Shown here one piece after another: positions 29,565-39,765 of a stretch of 45,700 nucleotides of DNA (within the stretch, counting starts at the first letter, position 1; every line of letters begins with the position of its first letter). Under the pieces are notes generated by a model. That model was not told the DNA's origin and made no database searches. It saw only the letters and a program-made list of their open reading frames with translations. The position numbers and the translations under genes are program-made. The DNA comes from Bacteroidota bacterium (lineage in GTDB: Bacteria; Bacteroidota; Ignavibacteria; UBA10030; SZUA-254): NCBI GenBank assembly GCA_030019075.1, contig JASEHD010000008.1, positions 1-45,700 of the forward strand, read 5' to 3'.

Positions 29565-30769
29565 GATGGTTGCTTTTCTAATTTAAGACTTAAGTTAAAA
29601 ATTTTCTTATCACGGATTACTTTCATTTTCAACACATCCCCCGCTCGCGATGTTCTAACAATAGAAACGATTGCATTTTCGTTCGCTATTTTCTCACCAT
29701 TTACTTCAATAATAATATCACCCGGTTTGAAACCGCTTTCATCGGCTGGACTTCGGCGTTTCACATCGGTAACGATAACACCTTCTGCTTTATCTAAATC
29801 GAAGTATCGTGCAACGCGTGCATCAACTGTTTGCACTTCCAATCCAGTCCAGAAATTCCGCTCAATCTTGCCACTTCGTTTTAACTCAGCGACGATGTCC
29901 TTCACACGATTTATTGGGATAGCAAAACCAAGTCCGATGTTCCCCTGATTCGGCGTATAGATAACTGCATTCACACCTATCACTTCACCTGTCGAGTTCA
30001 ATAATGGACCGCCGCTGTTCCCCTGATTTATTGCTGCATCTGTTTGTATCATGCCGCGATAAATTCGACCGCCTTCCGCATTGAGGTTCATTCCGGTTGC
30101 ACTTACAACTCCAACTGTAACTGTAGGTTTATCGCTGATTTCGAATAACCCGAACGGATTTCCCATTGCAATCACCCATTCACCGATGATAACATCATCC
30201 GAATTACCAAGTTTTAAGTATGAGAAATCTTTCCCGTTTATTTTCAATAAAGAAATATCGGAAACTAAATCGGTTCCAATCAATTCTGCTTCATACTTCT
30301 CTTTGTTTGTGAGAGTAATGGTAATTTTCGATGCGTTGCCGGCAACATGGTCGTTCGTCAGGATGTATCCATCTGGCGAAACAATAAATCCCGAGCCAAG
30401 TCCTTTAACTTCCTGTTTGAAAGTTTTATCGCCAAAGAACTGACGGAAAAATGGATCATCTCCAAACATCCTCGACCACGGATTTTGATACCGGTACTCA
30501 CGTACCTCAGTTACGTTGATGCCAACTACGGCAGGACTTGCAAAGCCCACAGCACGTGTGATTGCATTCTGCCGACCAAAAGAAATTTGTTCACCGACAC
30601 TATCACGATTTGCTTGATGGTATGTTGCTGTCGTAACAAGTTGATTATCTAAGTTAAAACTTTCGTCGCTGCTTTGTGCAATACTTCTATTTCCGACACT
30701 ATAACCTAAACCGAAGCCAACTAAAAACGGTAATGTAATCATAATGATTAAAATTAATATTTTCTTCAT
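29561..30769 (-). CDS. HtrA/DegP/DegQ-family serine protease with PDZ domain
   Basis: 'GLGSGFIVSPDGYILTNDHVAGNA', 'QGNSGGPLLNSTGEVIGVNA', PDZ 'DESGFKPGDIIIEVNGE'. Confidence 0.94.
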   Translation of the reverse strand: MKKILILIIMITLPFLVGFGLGYSVGNRSIAQSSDESFNLDNQLVTTATYHQANRDSVGEQISFGRQNAITRAVGFASPAVVGINVTEVREYRYQNPWSRMFGDDPFFRQFFGDKTFKQEVKGLGSGFIVSPDGYILTNDHVAGNASKITITLTNKEKYEAELIGTDLVSDISLLKINGKDFSYLKLGNSDDVIIGEWVIAMGNPFGLFEISDKPTVTVGVVSATGMNLNAEGGRIYRGMIQTDAAINQGNSGGPLLNSTGEVIGVNAVIYTPNQGNIGLGFAIPINRVKDIVAELKRSGKIERNFWTGLEVQTVDARVARYFDLDKAEGVIVTDVKRRSPADESGFKPGDIIIEVNGEKIANENAIVSIVRTSRAGDVLKMKVIRDKKIFNLSLKLEKQPS

Positions 30770-30772
30770 ATT

Positions 30773-31750
30773 CTATCTCCTTGAAAATCTATTGCTTTTC
30801 TTTCTTTCAATAACTCTATGTACAGCTTTGACGATTGCGTCCTTATTTATTCCATATTTCTTCATAAGCTCTTCACCAAGTCCCGATTCACCGAATGTAT
30901 CATTTACAGCAACAAACTCTTGCGGTGTTGGACAATGTTGAACAAGAACTTCAGCGACTGCACTTCCGAGTCCACCATGCTTTTGATGGTCTTCTGCAGT
31001 AACAATTGCACCGGTTTCCTCCGCTGCCTTATTGATTGTTTCTACATCAATTGGTTTAATAGTGTGCATGTTGATCACGCGAACGCTGATACCATCTTTT
31101 GCGAGAATTTCTTCAGCAAGGATCACTTCCCAAACTTGCAAGCCGCAGGCAATTATGGTAACATCACTTCCATCGATCAGTGTATCGGCTTTCCCGAATT
31201 GAAACGGTGAATCCGGACTTGTAAATACAGTTGAATTATCTCTGAAAAAACGCAGGTAAAGAGGATTCTTTAAATGCATTGATGCTTTGACCATCTTCTT
31301 CGCTTGATGATAATCGCATGGTGAAGCAACTGTCATATGCGGCAGCACCCGCATCAGAGCAATATCTTCGAGTGATTGATGTGTTGCCCCATCTTGTCCG
31401 ACAGTGATACCGCAATGCGATGCACAAATCTTTACAGGTAATTCGCTGTATGCGATTGATTGTCTGATTTGATCAAACGGGCGACCAGTTGCAAATTCAC
31501 CATAAGTTGAAGCGAACGGAATTTTTCCGGCAATCGCTAACCCTGCAGCAGTGCCCATCATATCCTGTTCGGCAATCCCAACACTGAAGAAGCGGTTAGG
31601 AAATGCTTTCATAAATAAATCTGTTCGCACTGATCCCGTAACATCACCACCGAGCACGACAACATTTGGGTTCTCATGTCCAAGTTCAACGAGGGCTTCA
31701 CCGAAACCGAGACGAGTTGCTTTGTGTTCTTTGGGTTGAAACTTAAGCAT
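30773..31750 (-). CDS. Transketolase C-terminal subunit
   Basis: 'GLAIAGKIPFASTYGEFATGRPFDQIRQSIAYS', 'QDGATHQSLEDIALMRVLPHMTVASPCD'. Confidence 0.92.
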   Translation of the reverse strand: MLKFQPKEHKATRLGFGEALVELGHENPNVVVLGGDVTGSVRTDLFMKAFPNRFFSVGIAEQDMMGTAAGLAIAGKIPFASTYGEFATGRPFDQIRQSIAYSELPVKICASHCGITVGQDGATHQSLEDIALMRVLPHMTVASPCDYHQAKKMVKASMHLKNPLYLRFFRDNSTVFTSPDSPFQFGKADTLIDGSDVTIIACGLQVWEVILAEEILAKDGISVRVINMHTIKPIDVETINKAAEETGAIVTAEDHQKHGGLGSAVAEVLVQHCPTPQEFVAVNDTFGESGLGEELMKKYGINKDAIVKAVHRVIERKKSNRFSRR

Positions 31751-31969
31751 TTATGATGCTACTCTTTCTTGCACTAACGTTACACTTAGCAAATCATTAA
31801 GCTCTAAGTATTTCGATGTATTAAGGATTTCGATACCTACAACTTTATTTTCTTTGTCTAAATCAAACACAATATCGTCGCTATATCGCTCGTTTCTTAC
31901 TTCTTTACTCTCCTTCAATGTGATATGAAGGAGATCATCTTTGGGATTATAATATATTTTCATAACCAT
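31751..31969 (-). CDS. DUF2283-like small protein
   Basis: 'MKIYYNPKDDLLHITLKESKEVRNERYSDDIVFDLDKENKVVGIEIL' matches DUF2283 style (D.L.I......E......D.I...D....VVGIEIL). Confidence 0.85.
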   Translation of the reverse strand: MVMKIYYNPKDDLLHITLKESKEVRNERYSDDIVFDLDKENKVVGIEILNTSKYLELNDLLSVTLVQERVAS

Positions 31970-32219
31970 TCTCCATAATAAACATAAACAGTAACAGTGA
32001 TTATTTGATCGCTTTCCTGGGTGAATATTACTTCAACTTTCTTCTCTTTGTAATACTTACCACACCAGTAGTTATTGAATGGAAATATTTTTGTTTTTTC
32101 TTTCGTCCATATTTCGCATCAATTTCATCTTTGGTTTCTAAAACTTCCTTAATCTCACTTTCATTTGTTCCACGCCTTATCATCTGCTCAGCCGTATGAG
32201 GATCAATTTTAACAGTCAT
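31960..32219 (-). pseudogene. DUF4258-like small protein with a frameshift near an A6 run
   Basis: Frame A 'MTVKIDPHTAEQMIRRGTNESEIKEVLETKDEIDAKYGRKKK'; then another frame gives 'TKIFPFNNYWCGKYYKEKKVEVIFTQESDQIITVTVYVYYGEWL*', whose TGA overlaps the DUF2283 start. Confidence 0.8.
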
Positions 32220-32230
32220 TATGAGTATAT

Positions 32231-33124
32231 TCACTTAACGCTGACAAGATTTATCTCTTTCTCCCACTCAAACTCAATAAAATCGCCATACTTTGTTGGA
32301 GGAATTTCAGCCAATGCTTGTTTCCCCTGTTCATCGTTTGGTGGAACACCATGCCATTTATAATCATCCTGCATAAATGAAACACCATTACCCATAAATG
32401 TACGGGCAACGATCACTTTTGGTTTTCCCTTTAAATCTTTTGCTTGTTTAATTGTTGAGATAAAATCATCAATATTGTTTCCGTTGCATTCGAGTACATG
32501 CCAGTTGAATGCTTTCCATTTATCTACGAGTGGCTCAAGCCCCATCACGTTACTCGTTCTTCCATCAATCTGACAATCGTTTCTATCAACTATAGCAATT
32601 AGGTTATCAACTTTGTGATGACCCGCAGTCATAGCAGCTTCCCATATTTGCCCTTCATTTAATTCACCATCCCCTAGGAAGACATAAACATGATTCGCTT
32701 TATTATCTAATCGCAAGCCAAGCGAACAACCGACAGCAATTGATAAACCCTGTCCTAAAGCTCCAGAAGCTACCTCAACTCCGGGAACACCATGAGTGTG
32801 TACCGGTGCTGGATGACCTTGCAGCCGTCCGTTTATTTTTCTTAAAGTTGTTAATTCGTTCAATGGAAAATAACCTCGCCGAGCAAGAGCGGCATACCAG
32901 ACGGGACAATAATGACCTGCTGAGAGAAAGAAATAATCTCTTCCATCCCATTTAGGATTTTTTGGATCAATATTTAAAATATGAAAGTAGAGTGATGAAA
33001 AAATATCTGCCGATCCGAGAGGTCCACCTGAATGTCCTGATTTGGATATCATCAACATCTTTATTACATCGCGGCGAAGCTGCTGGGATATTTCTTTTAG
33101 TTCATTTGTGTCAAGTATTTTCAT
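32231..33124 (-). CDS. Transketolase N-terminal subunit
   Basis: 'SGHSGGPLGSADIFSSLYFHILN', 'ASGALGQGLSIAVGCSLGLRL', 'FLGDGELNEGQIWEAAMTAGH'. Confidence 0.93.
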   Translation of the reverse strand: MKILDTNELKEISQQLRRDVIKMLMISKSGHSGGPLGSADIFSSLYFHILNIDPKNPKWDGRDYFFLSAGHYCPVWYAALARRGYFPLNELTTLRKINGRLQGHPAPVHTHGVPGVEVASGALGQGLSIAVGCSLGLRLDNKANHVYVFLGDGELNEGQIWEAAMTAGHHKVDNLIAIVDRNDCQIDGRTSNVMGLEPLVDKWKAFNWHVLECNGNNIDDFISTIKQAKDLKGKPKVIVARTFMGNGVSFMQDDYKWHGVPPNDEQGKQALAEIPPTKYGDFIEFEWEKEINLVSVK

Positions 33125-33804
33125 TTTGTTATATTCAATTTCAAAATTTCTTTTAACGGTTCAATATGCCGAAGCATAATTAACAAACTTAAAATGATAC
33201 ACAGGAAAAATAAATTTGAATGTTCAATATCAGATAACAACAACGAATTTATCAAAGATTTGGGCATCAATAAGATTAATATTGGACTGGTAATTGTCGC
33301 AATGATATTTGAAATATGGATATGTTTCGAGATACTGTTGACAATAAAATATATTACCAGCCAATTCACTACATAAATCCAACCAAGTAAAATCATCACT
33401 CCAGCCGTCGTCGAAAGTCCCCGCCCTCCTTTAAATTGCAGCCAAGGGGAGTAATTGTGACCAAGGACAGAGCCAATTCCGGCAATCCCTAAAATCCAAA
33501 AATGATGACCATAAATTATATTTGCTAATAATACCGAAGCTCCACCTTTTAACAAATCTATCAGTAATACTATAAGTCCAAGTAATTTTGAATTTGTTAC
33601 ATCATATGCATTTCTTGCCCCGACGTTACCACTACCTGCAAAACGAATATCAAGTCGAGCTTGACGTTTTACCAGTAGGTATGCTGTTGGAAAAGAACCG
33701 ATAACAAAACCAATTACGAGACTAATAATGTACTGCAAATACCCGTAACCTATAAATTTTTCGATGATTATTTCACAACAAAATACTAAAAAATGCCTAA
33801 ACAA
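33121..33804 (-). CDS. plsY: Glycerol-3-phosphate acyltransferase PlsY
   Basis: 'GSFPTAYLLVKRQARLDIRFAGSGNVGARNAYDV', 'HNYSPWLQFKGGRGLSTTAGV'. Confidence 0.93.
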   Translation of the reverse strand: MFRHFLVFCCEIIIEKFIGYGYLQYIISLVIGFVIGSFPTAYLLVKRQARLDIRFAGSGNVGARNAYDVTNSKLLGLIVLLIDLLKGGASVLLANIIYGHHFWILGIAGIGSVLGHNYSPWLQFKGGRGLSTTAGVMILLGWIYVVNWLVIYFIVNSISKHIHISNIIATITSPILILLMPKSLINSLLLSDIEHSNLFFLCIILSLLIMLRHIEPLKEILKLNITK

Positions 33805-33870
33805 ACAAAGGAGAGAAAACAGAAATCAGTCTATTAGAAAGATACTCGGGAAATTACAAGGTTATAATAA

Positions 33871-34797
33871 TTAAGTATTTTCAAAATCAGAGACGTTCAT
33901 CTCAGTTTGTTGTACCTCATCAATGGGCAGCTCATTAGTATCAGGAATTAAATTTGTATCCTGACCATTCTGAATTTCGCGTTTCCTAACGACTTCGTAC
34001 ATCAAAAGGGCACCGGCAACAGAAGCGTTTAAAGAGGGAACTTTGCCGCGTATTGGGATTTTCACCATAAAGTCACATTTTTCTTTTACCAGAGTACGGA
34101 TTCCTTTTCCTTCGCTGCCGATGACAACGGCAATCGGTCCGGTGTAATCAATCTCTGAATAAAGTTTATTGGCATTAGAATCAGTACCAACCACCCATAT
34201 ACCTTTTTTCTTCAACTCATCAAGGGTGTTTGCTATATTAGTTACTTTCGCAACGGGGAGATGCTCGCTTGCACCTGCCGAAGTTCTGGCAACAGTTTGA
34301 TTTACCGAAGCTGCGTGGTGTTTAGGGATGACAACACCATGTACCCCAGCACATTCTGCTGTCCGGATAAGCGCCCCTAAATTCTGAGGGTCTTCGATTT
34401 CATCTAACAATAATATGAAGGGTTTTTCGTTACGCTCCTTAGCGATTTTTATGATATCTTCAACTTCAACATATTTTTTCGTGCCAACAATCGCTACTAC
34501 ACCTTGAGTCGTAGTATCGCTGACCAGTTCGCGAAATTTTATTTTACCAACTTCGACACAGTTTACACGATTATTTTTAGCTAACTGTTTAATTTTTTCA
34601 ATAGAAGATCCTTTAACTCCGGCAAGGATAACAATTTTTTCAATTATCTTCCCGGCGCGTAACGCTTCTATCACTGGATTCCGCCCTGCAATGATGTTTG
34701 CTGTGGGTTTACGATCGTGAACGACACGCAGAGGTGAAGGTCGGTTGGGTTTTCGGTCGTAATACGAATTGGCGGTATTTTTTATTTCGTAATTCAT
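33871..34797 (-). CDS. rlmB: TrmH/RlmB-family 23S rRNA 2'-O-methyltransferase
   Basis: 'IIAGRNPVIEALRAGK', 'LLLDEIEDPQNLGALIRTAECAGVHGVVIPKHHA', 'VVIGSEGKGIRTLVKEKCD', 'GKVPSLNASVAGALLMYEVVRKR'. Confidence 0.92.
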   Translation of the reverse strand: MNYEIKNTANSYYDRKPNRPSPLRVVHDRKPTANIIAGRNPVIEALRAGKIIEKIVILAGVKGSSIEKIKQLAKNNRVNCVEVGKIKFRELVSDTTTQGVVAIVGTKKYVEVEDIIKIAKERNEKPFILLLDEIEDPQNLGALIRTAECAGVHGVVIPKHHAASVNQTVARTSAGASEHLPVAKVTNIANTLDELKKKGIWVVGTDSNANKLYSEIDYTGPIAVVIGSEGKGIRTLVKEKCDFMVKIPIRGKVPSLNASVAGALLMYEVVRKREIQNGQDTNLIPDTNELPIDEVQQTEMNVSDFENT

Positions 34798-34804
34798 AAA
34801 TTTC

Positions 34805-35644
34805 TCATAATAATTGGTTTGACATTTTCATAGGTTGTTTTGTTTTTATTAAAATTATTGAACCAATAATTCCAAATATTATTAAAACAATTGAGATCAA
34901 CTGTGCCTCTGAGAGCCCGAAAAGGATACGTGGGTTCAATCTAATAAACTCCACCAAGAAACGGCTGATTCCACATAAAATAAGATAAAACATAAAAATA
35001 GTACCATCTGCAAAATTCTTTTTTCGGAGTCTCCACAATATTAAGAACAAAATTATTGATGAAAAGAATTCATAGAGGGGTGTAGGGTGAACCGTAATAT
35101 CGTTCGGAACAATTCCATTGACTCCGTATTGTTGAACAATTTCTGGGAATTCGCGAAATGCGATCATAGGAGGATACGTTCCGTTTGAATACACAGCACC
35201 CCATGGAAGATCGGTCGGCATACCATAATCACCATCACCCGCAAGATGGCAACCGATGCGAGCAATACCGTATCCTATCATCAAGGCGGGAGCGGCTGCG
35301 TCACAAATTTTAAGAAAAGAAATTTTCTTTTTTCTGATATATAGCCAGATTACAAAAGTCGCAAGAAAAAACCCACCATACCATGTTAAACCACCAGGTG
35401 AAAAAGCTTCGCCAAGGGGATTTAAAATAAAATGATCCCAATCTTCAATGAGAAAAAGCATCTTGGAACCGATAATACCAAAAATGACCGCAAGGAGCGT
35501 TACCGTACTACCTAAGTTCGGCTGATACCCTTTACGAGTTAATTCCTTCGTCAAAATCCAGCTTGCAACAATGAAACCGATTGCCATCATCAAGCCGAAG
35601 CTGTGAACCGTGAAGGGTCCTATTTTAAATAATTCAGGATACAT
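34805..35644 (-). CDS. lgt: Prolipoprotein diacylglyceryl transferase
   Basis: 'FSPGGLTWYGGFF', 'RIGCHLAGDGDYGMPTDLPWG', 'VHPTPLYEFFSS', 'GISRFLVEFIRLNPR'. Confidence 0.95.
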   Translation of the reverse strand: MYPELFKIGPFTVHSFGLMMAIGFIVASWILTKELTRKGYQPNLGSTVTLLAVIFGIIGSKMLFLIEDWDHFILNPLGEAFSPGGLTWYGGFFLATFVIWLYIRKKKISFLKICDAAAPALMIGYGIARIGCHLAGDGDYGMPTDLPWGAVYSNGTYPPMIAFREFPEIVQQYGVNGIVPNDITVHPTPLYEFFSSIILFLILWRLRKKNFADGTIFMFYLILCGISRFLVEFIRLNPRILFGLSEAQLISIVLIIFGIIGSIILIKTKQPMKMSNQLL

Positions 35645-35680
35645 ATTGTGTTATATAATTAACCATGTAAGATTTGTTCA

Positions 35681-36091
35681 CTACCAGTTTTTCTCATCCG
35701 TGATGATCTCAATAAATTTATTCGTCGGGTTTTCTTCAACTACGATGCTATTCTTTTTTATGTTCACTGTAAATCTATTTACCCTTTTATCATTTTTAGA
35801 AATAATCAGAAAGTACCGTCCATCTAATTTTTCGAATTTAGTAATAAATGTTGCTGGACCCGCACTCGGTATCGTAACACGAGGGGCCCGTAAACCATGA
35901 ATGTTGAATTGTACTGTTCTATCATGGATAACTGGTTCAACAATTATCTCATAACTAAAATACGAAAACTCCTGGACGGTTTTTAGTGTGAAATAAGTAA
36001 CCGCTTTCTTTTCTCGCTCTTCATATTTCAGCGTTATGAGTAAGCGGTACTCAACTGGAATTAAAGGTTTAACGGTTTTCCCTCGTTTCAA
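35681..36091 (-). CDS. Hypothetical protein, overlapping the hisS 3' end
   Basis: 136-aa ORF in the minus-strand operon between hisS and lgt. Confidence 0.55.
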   Translation of the reverse strand: MKRGKTVKPLIPVEYRLLITLKYEEREKKAVTYFTLKTVQEFSYFSYEIIVEPVIHDRTVQFNIHGLRAPRVTIPSAGPATFITKFEKLDGRYFLIISKNDKRVNRFTVNIKKNSIVVEENPTNKFIEIITDEKNW

Positions 36092-37355
36092 TGTTTTCCC
36101 CCGGTTCTTGAAAATGGCTGACTAAATCCTTTACTCCGATGCTTGTTTGTATTCCATTTTTCATATTCTTAATAATAACAAGTCCTTTTTGCAGTTCATT
36201 ACCACCAATGATAATAACGAACTCCACCTTTTGTCGATCTGCTTCGCGCATTTGTGATTTAAGACTTCGCCCAAGTAAATCAACTTCGCACGGAATATTA
36301 TTACGCCGCAATATCATCGCCTGTTCTACTGCATATCCTCTTCCCTCTTCATCAGCCGAAACAATAAATACTTTTGGCTTGATATTTTCCCCCGTAAATA
36401 TTTGCTGTTTCTCCATCGTCAGCAGAAGGCGCTCTATTCCCGCCGCAAATCCGACAGACGGTGTTTGTTTACCACCAATCTCTTTTAACAAGAGATCATA
36501 ACGGCCGCCACCAACTAATGCATCCTGTGCTCCTAAATCTTTACTAATGATTTCGTAAGCTGTCTTAGTGTAATAATCTAAACCCCGAACAATTCTACCG
36601 TCGATTTCAAATTCAATATTTAATGACCTTAAAATCGATTGAAGCTCGATAAAATGTTCAGAACATTCCTTGCATAAATGATCTTTCATTAACGGTGCAT
36701 CCGTAGTAAGCTTCTGATCATTTTCATCTTTCGAGTCAAGTATACGTAATGGATTCTGCTCTAATCGCTGTTTGCTTTCTTCTGATAATTCCTTAAAAAC
36801 ATTCTGTAGATGTTTCTTCAGAATTTCTTTATATTGCGGGCGGCAATTTATACAACCGACCGAGTTAATTTTAATCTGAAAGTTTTTCACACCAAGTACC
36901 CGGTAAACCTCGGCAGACAAGGCGATAATTTCAGCATCAACAAAAGGACTGCTGCCACCGATAGCTTCGGCACCGAATTGGTGAAATTGTCTCAACCGTC
37001 CGGCTTGCGGCTTTTCTTGGCGGAACATTGGTGCGATATAATATACTTTTACTAATGGTTTTTGCTCACCAAGGTTATGCTGGAGATAGGAACGCATAAC
37101 CGCCGCAGTCATCTCGGGTTTCAATGTCAGCATTGTTCCACCTCTATCCTGAAAAGTGTACATTTCTTTCCCGACGATATCGGTTAATTCACCGATACCA
37201 CGTGCAAATAATGCTGTTTCTTCAAACACTGGTGTACGAATTTCATGATAGCTGAACGTATGCATTACCGAACGGATTTTCTGCTCAACAAACTGCCAAC
37301 GATAACTCTCATCGGGCAGTACATCCTTGGTACCTTTGATTGATTTGAACTTCAA
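36069..37355 (-). CDS. hisS: Histidine--tRNA ligase
   Basis: 'IKGTKDVLPDESYRWQFVE', 'TLKPEMTAAVMRSYLQHNL', 'MFRQEKPQAGRLRQFHQFGAEAIG', 'RGLDYYTKTAYEI', 'VGGGRYDLLLKEIGG'. Confidence 0.96.
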   Translation of the reverse strand: MKFKSIKGTKDVLPDESYRWQFVEQKIRSVMHTFSYHEIRTPVFEETALFARGIGELTDIVGKEMYTFQDRGGTMLTLKPEMTAAVMRSYLQHNLGEQKPLVKVYYIAPMFRQEKPQAGRLRQFHQFGAEAIGGSSPFVDAEIIALSAEVYRVLGVKNFQIKINSVGCINCRPQYKEILKKHLQNVFKELSEESKQRLEQNPLRILDSKDENDQKLTTDAPLMKDHLCKECSEHFIELQSILRSLNIEFEIDGRIVRGLDYYTKTAYEIISKDLGAQDALVGGGRYDLLLKEIGGKQTPSVGFAAGIERLLLTMEKQQIFTGENIKPKVFIVSADEEGRGYAVEQAMILRRNNIPCEVDLLGRSLKSQMREADRQKVEFVIIIGGNELQKGLVIIKNMKNGIQTSIGVKDLVSHFQEPGENIETRENR

Positions 37356-37425
37356 AATAGCTCCAAAATAATATCCATATTGGATAACAACTTGCGGTAA
37401 GGAAGATGGTAGATATTCCGGATTG

Positions 37426-37896
37426 TTACATCTCGGAATAATTTGCTTCCTCTTGTTTGAATGTTGCGATAATTTCTTGCGGTGTAGTGGTTTCTAACAG
37501 TTTATTACGAAATTCCTCTTTGTTCATTAGTCTTGAAATACGACTGAGGAGTTTGATGTGTGGACCTACCAAGTTGTCCTTGCCTACCAGAAGAAAAACA
37601 AGCCGCACGGGTTTTTCATCGAGTGACTGATATTGGATTGGTTCTGCCGTTATACCGAATGCTGCCACGATGTCCGAGACCGCATCAGTTTTTCCGTGGG
37701 GAATGGCAAATCCATTCCCGACTCCGGTTGACATAATTTTTTCTCGCTCGAAAATGGCAGTCCGAACCTTTTCTATATTTAAAACTTTCGGTGACTGACT
37801 GACGACTTCAATCAATCCCTCGATTATGTCTTCTTTCGAACTTCCCGGAAGGTTGCTGACAACCGTTCTTTCATCGAGAATATCACTAATCTTCAT
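37426..37896 (-). CDS. PTS EIIA (fructose/nitrogen, PtsN-like) domain protein
   Basis: 'IFEREKIMSTGVGNGFAIPHGKTDAVSDIVAAFGI'. Confidence 0.9.
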   Translation of the reverse strand: MKISDILDERTVVSNLPGSSKEDIIEGLIEVVSQSPKVLNIEKVRTAIFEREKIMSTGVGNGFAIPHGKTDAVSDIVAAFGITAEPIQYQSLDEKPVRLVFLLVGKDNLVGPHIKLLSRISRLMNKEEFRNKLLETTTPQEIIATFKQEEANYSEM

Positions 37897-38016
37897 ACTA
37901 TCATTTTACTCCAAGAAAGGCAAAGTATTCCAATATTTCATTTGTATGATAAACGCAAGAAAAGATAATTATTAATAAGTTGGATATAATTTAATTAAAA
38001 AAAATGTTTTTAGCAA

Positions 38017-39156
38017 CTAAATATTTTTTAAAGCTTGTTGAAGATCCTTGATTATATCATCGACATTTTCCAGTCCGACTGATAACCGAACAAGTCCCTC
38101 AGTTACTTTACTTTTCTCTCGCTGATCTTTCGGTACAGATGCATGCGTCATCGTTGCAGGATGTGAAATTAGAGTCTCTACACCACCTAAACTTTCCGCG
38201 AGAGCGCAAAGTTGTACTTTTTTCAAGAACTTCTTTGCCTTTTCGAAGCTACCAAGATCAAAAGAAATCATTCCGCCGAATTTTTTCATTTGTTTTTTTG
38301 CCAGTTTATGCTGGGGATGTGAAGGAAGTCCCGGATACAAAACTCGCTTGACCTTTCTCTGTTTCAGAAGCCATCGGGCAACTTGTATTGCGTTCGTGCT
38401 ATGTTGTTCCATTCTGATTGGAAGAGTTTTAACCCCTCGTAAACACAACCAAGCATCAAACGGACTTAATATTCCGCCAGTTGATTTATGTATAAACCTC
38501 AAACGTTCAGCCGTTTTCATATCGTTTGTTACAACCAAACCACCTAACATGTCGCTGTGCCCGTTTAGATATTTTGTAAGACTGTGAACAACGATATCAA
38601 TTCCGTATTCCAGTGGCTGTTGCAAATATGGTGTTGCAAACGTGTTGTCGCAAACGGAAATGAGTCGATTACCCTTTGCGATTTTTACAATAGCTTTTAA
38701 ATCGGTTATTTCCATTGTTGGATTCGTCGGCGTTTCGACAAATATCATTCGAGTTTCTTGCCGAATTGTCTGCTCTACAAGTTTGATATTTGTCGTGTCG
38801 ATAAACTCGAATTGAAGCCGATAATCTTCAAGCACTTGTTTTGCGAGCCGATAAGTGCCTCCATAAACATTATGCGAGATGATGACATGATCACACGGTT
38901 TTAGCAACCGGAAGATTGCGTCAACTGCCGCCATACCAGAGCCAAATGCAATGCCGTGTTTGCCGTTTTCAAGAGCGGCAATATTTTGTTCAAGCGCTGT
39001 CCGTGTCGGATTTGCTATACGGGAGTAAACATATCCTTTGTGTTTACCGATTTCTTCCTGAACGTAAGTTGAAGTTAAATAAACCGGCGTCATCACAGCG
39101 CCGGTTGTTGGACAGGGCTGCTGCCCTGCGTGGATTGCTTTTGTGGAGAATTTCAT
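38017..39156 (-). CDS. Cystathionine gamma-synthase/beta-lyase family PLP enzyme
   Basis: 'FSTKAIHAGQQPCPTTGAVMTPVYLTSTY', 'VYSRIANPTRTALEQNIAALENGKHGIAFGSGMAA', 'VHSLTKYLNGHSDMLGG'. Confidence 0.93.
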   Translation of the reverse strand: MKFSTKAIHAGQQPCPTTGAVMTPVYLTSTYVQEEIGKHKGYVYSRIANPTRTALEQNIAALENGKHGIAFGSGMAAVDAIFRLLKPCDHVIISHNVYGGTYRLAKQVLEDYRLQFEFIDTTNIKLVEQTIRQETRMIFVETPTNPTMEITDLKAIVKIAKGNRLISVCDNTFATPYLQQPLEYGIDIVVHSLTKYLNGHSDMLGGLVVTNDMKTAERLRFIHKSTGGILSPFDAWLCLRGVKTLPIRMEQHSTNAIQVARWLLKQRKVKRVLYPGLPSHPQHKLAKKQMKKFGGMISFDLGSFEKAKKFLKKVQLCALAESLGGVETLISHPATMTHASVPKDQREKSKVTEGLVRLSVGLENVDDIIKDLQQALKNI

Positions 39157-39187
39157 ATATTGATTTTTGTTGGTTAGTTTTGGATTT

Positions 39188-39760
39188 TCAAAATTCGATC
39201 TGAATTCCATCTTTAATTTTTTTGTAATAGATTATTCGTATCTGTATTGATTCGGATAATGATTTCTTCGAAAGATATGAAACAGGTTTAATTGATACTG
39301 GTTCATTCCCAAGATAGCCATCGATGCCTTGAGATTCTTCTTGAATGTTCCCCATTCTATAAGATTTGCCCTCCTGTTCAGCGACTACCTTTAAGATCGC
39401 TTCTTGAAATCGAAGACCAATGAATGTTTTAATTATTACCAAATCCTTAACCCATTTCTCTATCATTTTATCATCGATTTTGTTTATTGCGTCTTTTAGA
39501 TTCTTGAACATTTTAATAATTCGTTCTTTGGCGTTTTGAATAGCTTCCGGATAATTTTTTAAATACCAATCTTCCCATTCAAAGAATTTATTACCTTTAA
39601 ACTTATGAATTAGATCTGAAAGTTTACCAACAACTTTGGGCCTCGTTCCCTGTGAGTTTTGATTAGCAAGATTAATAAGTTGGGTTGTATATTTGGGGAA
39701 TTCTGGGGATTCTATATCCAATATTTTTTTTATCTCTTCATTTGATAACTTAATATTCAT
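39188..39760 (-). CDS. MjaI-family type II restriction endonuclease (probable)
   Basis: 'EFPKYTTQLINLANQNSQGTRPKVVGKLSDLI', 'GLRFQEAILKVVAEQEGKSYRMGNIQEESQGIDGYLGNEPVSIKPVSY' (nuclease-core-like D...SIKP); directly downstream of the methylase. Confidence 0.72.
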   Translation of the reverse strand: MNIKLSNEEIKKILDIESPEFPKYTTQLINLANQNSQGTRPKVVGKLSDLIHKFKGNKFFEWEDWYLKNYPEAIQNAKERIIKMFKNLKDAINKIDDKMIEKWVKDLVIIKTFIGLRFQEAILKVVAEQEGKSYRMGNIQEESQGIDGYLGNEPVSIKPVSYLSKKSLSESIQIRIIYYKKIKDGIQIEF

Positions 39761-39765
39761 TCACG

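Noticed and set aside
30773-33124. Split transketolase as a novelty by itself
   Set aside because: Two-subunit transketolases are common in bacteria; only the inserted small-gene pair is notable.
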